In this document: in pieces, positions 62,791 to 64,000 of the stretch | Position numbering within the stretch: the stretch's first letter is position 1 | Layout of the letters: every line of letters starts with the position of its first letter | Assembly (NCBI GenBank): GCA_036365455.1 | Contig: JAWQUS010000017.1 | Location: forward strand, 7,750,001-7,814,000 | DNA length: 64,000 bases | Direction: 5' to 3' | Source: Macrosoma leucophasiata | Lineage: Eukaryota > Arthropoda > Insecta > Lepidoptera > Hedylidae | Notes under the pieces: generated by a model | What the model saw: only the letters and a program-made list of their open reading frames with translations | Told to the model about the DNA's origin: nothing | Databases searched by the model: none | Position numbers and translations under genes: made by a program

Positions 62791-63189
62791 TTTAATCATA
62801 CAAGTTTCATCTCTTTCAACGTAACACCGGCTGCACCCTTTCGAACAATAGAATGTTTGTGACACCCTTCTAATTGAAATGATTGCGGAAGATAATTCAA
62901 CATCCTTTGTCTACAGCGACTTGATAAAAAAGACGATGAACAAAATCTCCAGGTTTAATTTTTTTGTATATTTTGTATAATTTGTGAGAAAAATTGCTGT
63001 TAATTCGGCCTACATAGTCACTTCAGTCGTCGTGCGTTAGTGTAGAAAGTATTTGAAAATGGTTTGACTGATTTCAATGATTTTGTGTGCACTGAGTTCA
63101 GGGATGAGTAAACATTAACTGAACTCTGCTCTGAATTCTCATGAGTTTCATGAAATCGTATGAGATACTTATATACAGTAAAAACGTTG
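62791..63189. other. No gene identified
   Basis: No coding or repeat signal recognised. Confidence 0.35.
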
Positions 63190-63983
63190 CAGTCAGCTTT
63201 TAAAAACCAACTTCCAATTTCAACTTATTAATTTGTGAAATATGAGTGAAGACAATTGAAATATTCCCACATAAATAATGCTGTTTACTGACGCAAATGA
63301 AATTTCGTAATGATAACATTTCATTTTTTTTTGCTATTTGCTATTTTATCGTTGTTTATTTATAGGGTGAATTCATAAAGTGTTTCGATCCTTTGGGTTT
63401 TTGTATTTTACGTGTGCACCATTACGATGATGCGATCACTAACGCAAAATTTTGAGATTTAATTCATTAAATGCCGAATTCATTTTTAAACTAATAGGTG
63501 TCAATATTGTCATAGACTCCATTTTTAATCCTATAAGTCACTGATCGTAATACCTACATTCCTCTGTCTAATCTTATAAAGAAATAAAAATGCAGATGTG
63601 TTGCCATCACTAAGGCGAGGCAGAAGTTGTTTTCCCTCTGCGGTAGTTATAACAGAGCTATACATGACACAATACATGCGGTGGTACCTAGGCTCTCGAG
63701 CTCTGATACTGAATTAAGCAATTTACTGGATTCAATAACGTAACCATAAAAACGTGGCGTTCATCTTTTAAAAACAAACTTCCAATTTCAACTCATTAAT
63801 TTTTGAAATATGAATGAAAACAATTAAAATATTCCCACATGAATAATGGTGTTTACTGACACAAATGAAATTTCGTAATGATATTGTTTTGCTGTTTGCT
63901 AAGGCATCGTGTTTATTTATCGGCTGCATTCATAAAGTGTGTCGGATCTCTATGTTTTTGTATTTTATGTGTTAACCTGAAGC
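63190..63983 (+). repeat. Tandem duplication, ~570-bp period
   Basis: 63190-63420 and 63760-63983 are similar (AACTTCCAATTTCAAC, AATATTCCCACAT, CAAATGAAATTTCGTAATGA, GAATTCATAAAGTGT/GCATTCATAAAGTGT). The second copy runs to the edge of the window, so the array may continue. Confidence 0.75.
63588..63715 (-). repeat. RepA retroposon fragment
   Basis: AAATGCAGATGTGTTGCCAT, GCGGTAGTTATAACAGAGC and TGCGGTGGTACCTAGGCTCT; an old, internally deleted copy between the two tandem units. Confidence 0.55.
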
Positions 63984-64000
63984 AACATTAATCAGCGACG

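Noticed and set aside
1..64000. Operons, ribosome binding sites, prophage or defence islands
   Set aside because: No bacterial gene organisation; the whole window is consistent with insect intergenic or intronic DNA.

Overview
This window is nuclear DNA from an insect, almost certainly a moth or butterfly (Lepidoptera). It is AT-rich. It carries short retroposons, Helitrons and LINE 3' ends of types I recognise from Lepidoptera; this is from memory and no database was searched. I found no intact host gene, no rRNA gene, no convincing functional tRNA gene, no CRISPR array and no bacterial or phage-style operon. The open reading frames of 60-160 codons are either pieces of transposable elements or chance ORFs.

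Layout. 0-5 kb: fragments of a poly-A retroposon (called RepA here), a tRNA-derived SINE (SINE-B), two inverted-repeat MITEs and a Helitron end. 5-9 kb: a non-autonomous Helitron and a CpG-rich imperfect palindrome at 7.4-7.6 kb. 9.9-11.6 kb: two copies of a ~485-bp segment, inverted and circularly permuted, flanking a RepA copy and a LINE C-terminal fragment. 11.8-19.6 kb: a small hAT-like MITE, SINEs, Helitron pieces, a CR1/jockey-type reverse transcriptase C-terminus and a duplicated 190-bp single-copy-like block. 20.5-26.7 kb: a foldback MITE, a LINE tail, a 1-kb long-inverted-repeat element, then a decayed autonomous Helitron whose PIF1-type helicase is still readable, followed by a non-autonomous Helitron. 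28.8-31.9 kb: four copies of a local unit broken up by later insertions, and a 5'-truncated RTE-type LINE end with a target-site duplication. 32-47.5 kb: more RepA, SINE-B and 5S-related SINE copies, RTE fragments, a hAT MITE with a perfect 8-bp target-site duplication, and long stretches with nothing I can identify. 48-52 kb: several copies of an element containing a tRNA-like cloverleaf (K element). 52-64 kb: 5S-rRNA-related SINEs, a three-level nested insertion, three local R repeats split by a Helitron and a SINE, LINE C-termini, back-to-back Helitrons and a terminal tandem duplication.

The coding remnants do not work together as a pathway. They record successive waves of mobile elements: LINEs supplying reverse transcriptase (RTE and CR1/jockey types), the SINEs that probably used it, Helitrons moving by rolling-circle replication, and hAT-like or foldback DNA elements. 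Nested insertions give a relative order for many of them. The best candidates for something unusual are the circularly permuted inverted duplication at 10-11.6 kb, the tRNA-like K elements with overlapping direct repeats, and a Helitron family whose 3' terminus occurs as a back-to-back pair.
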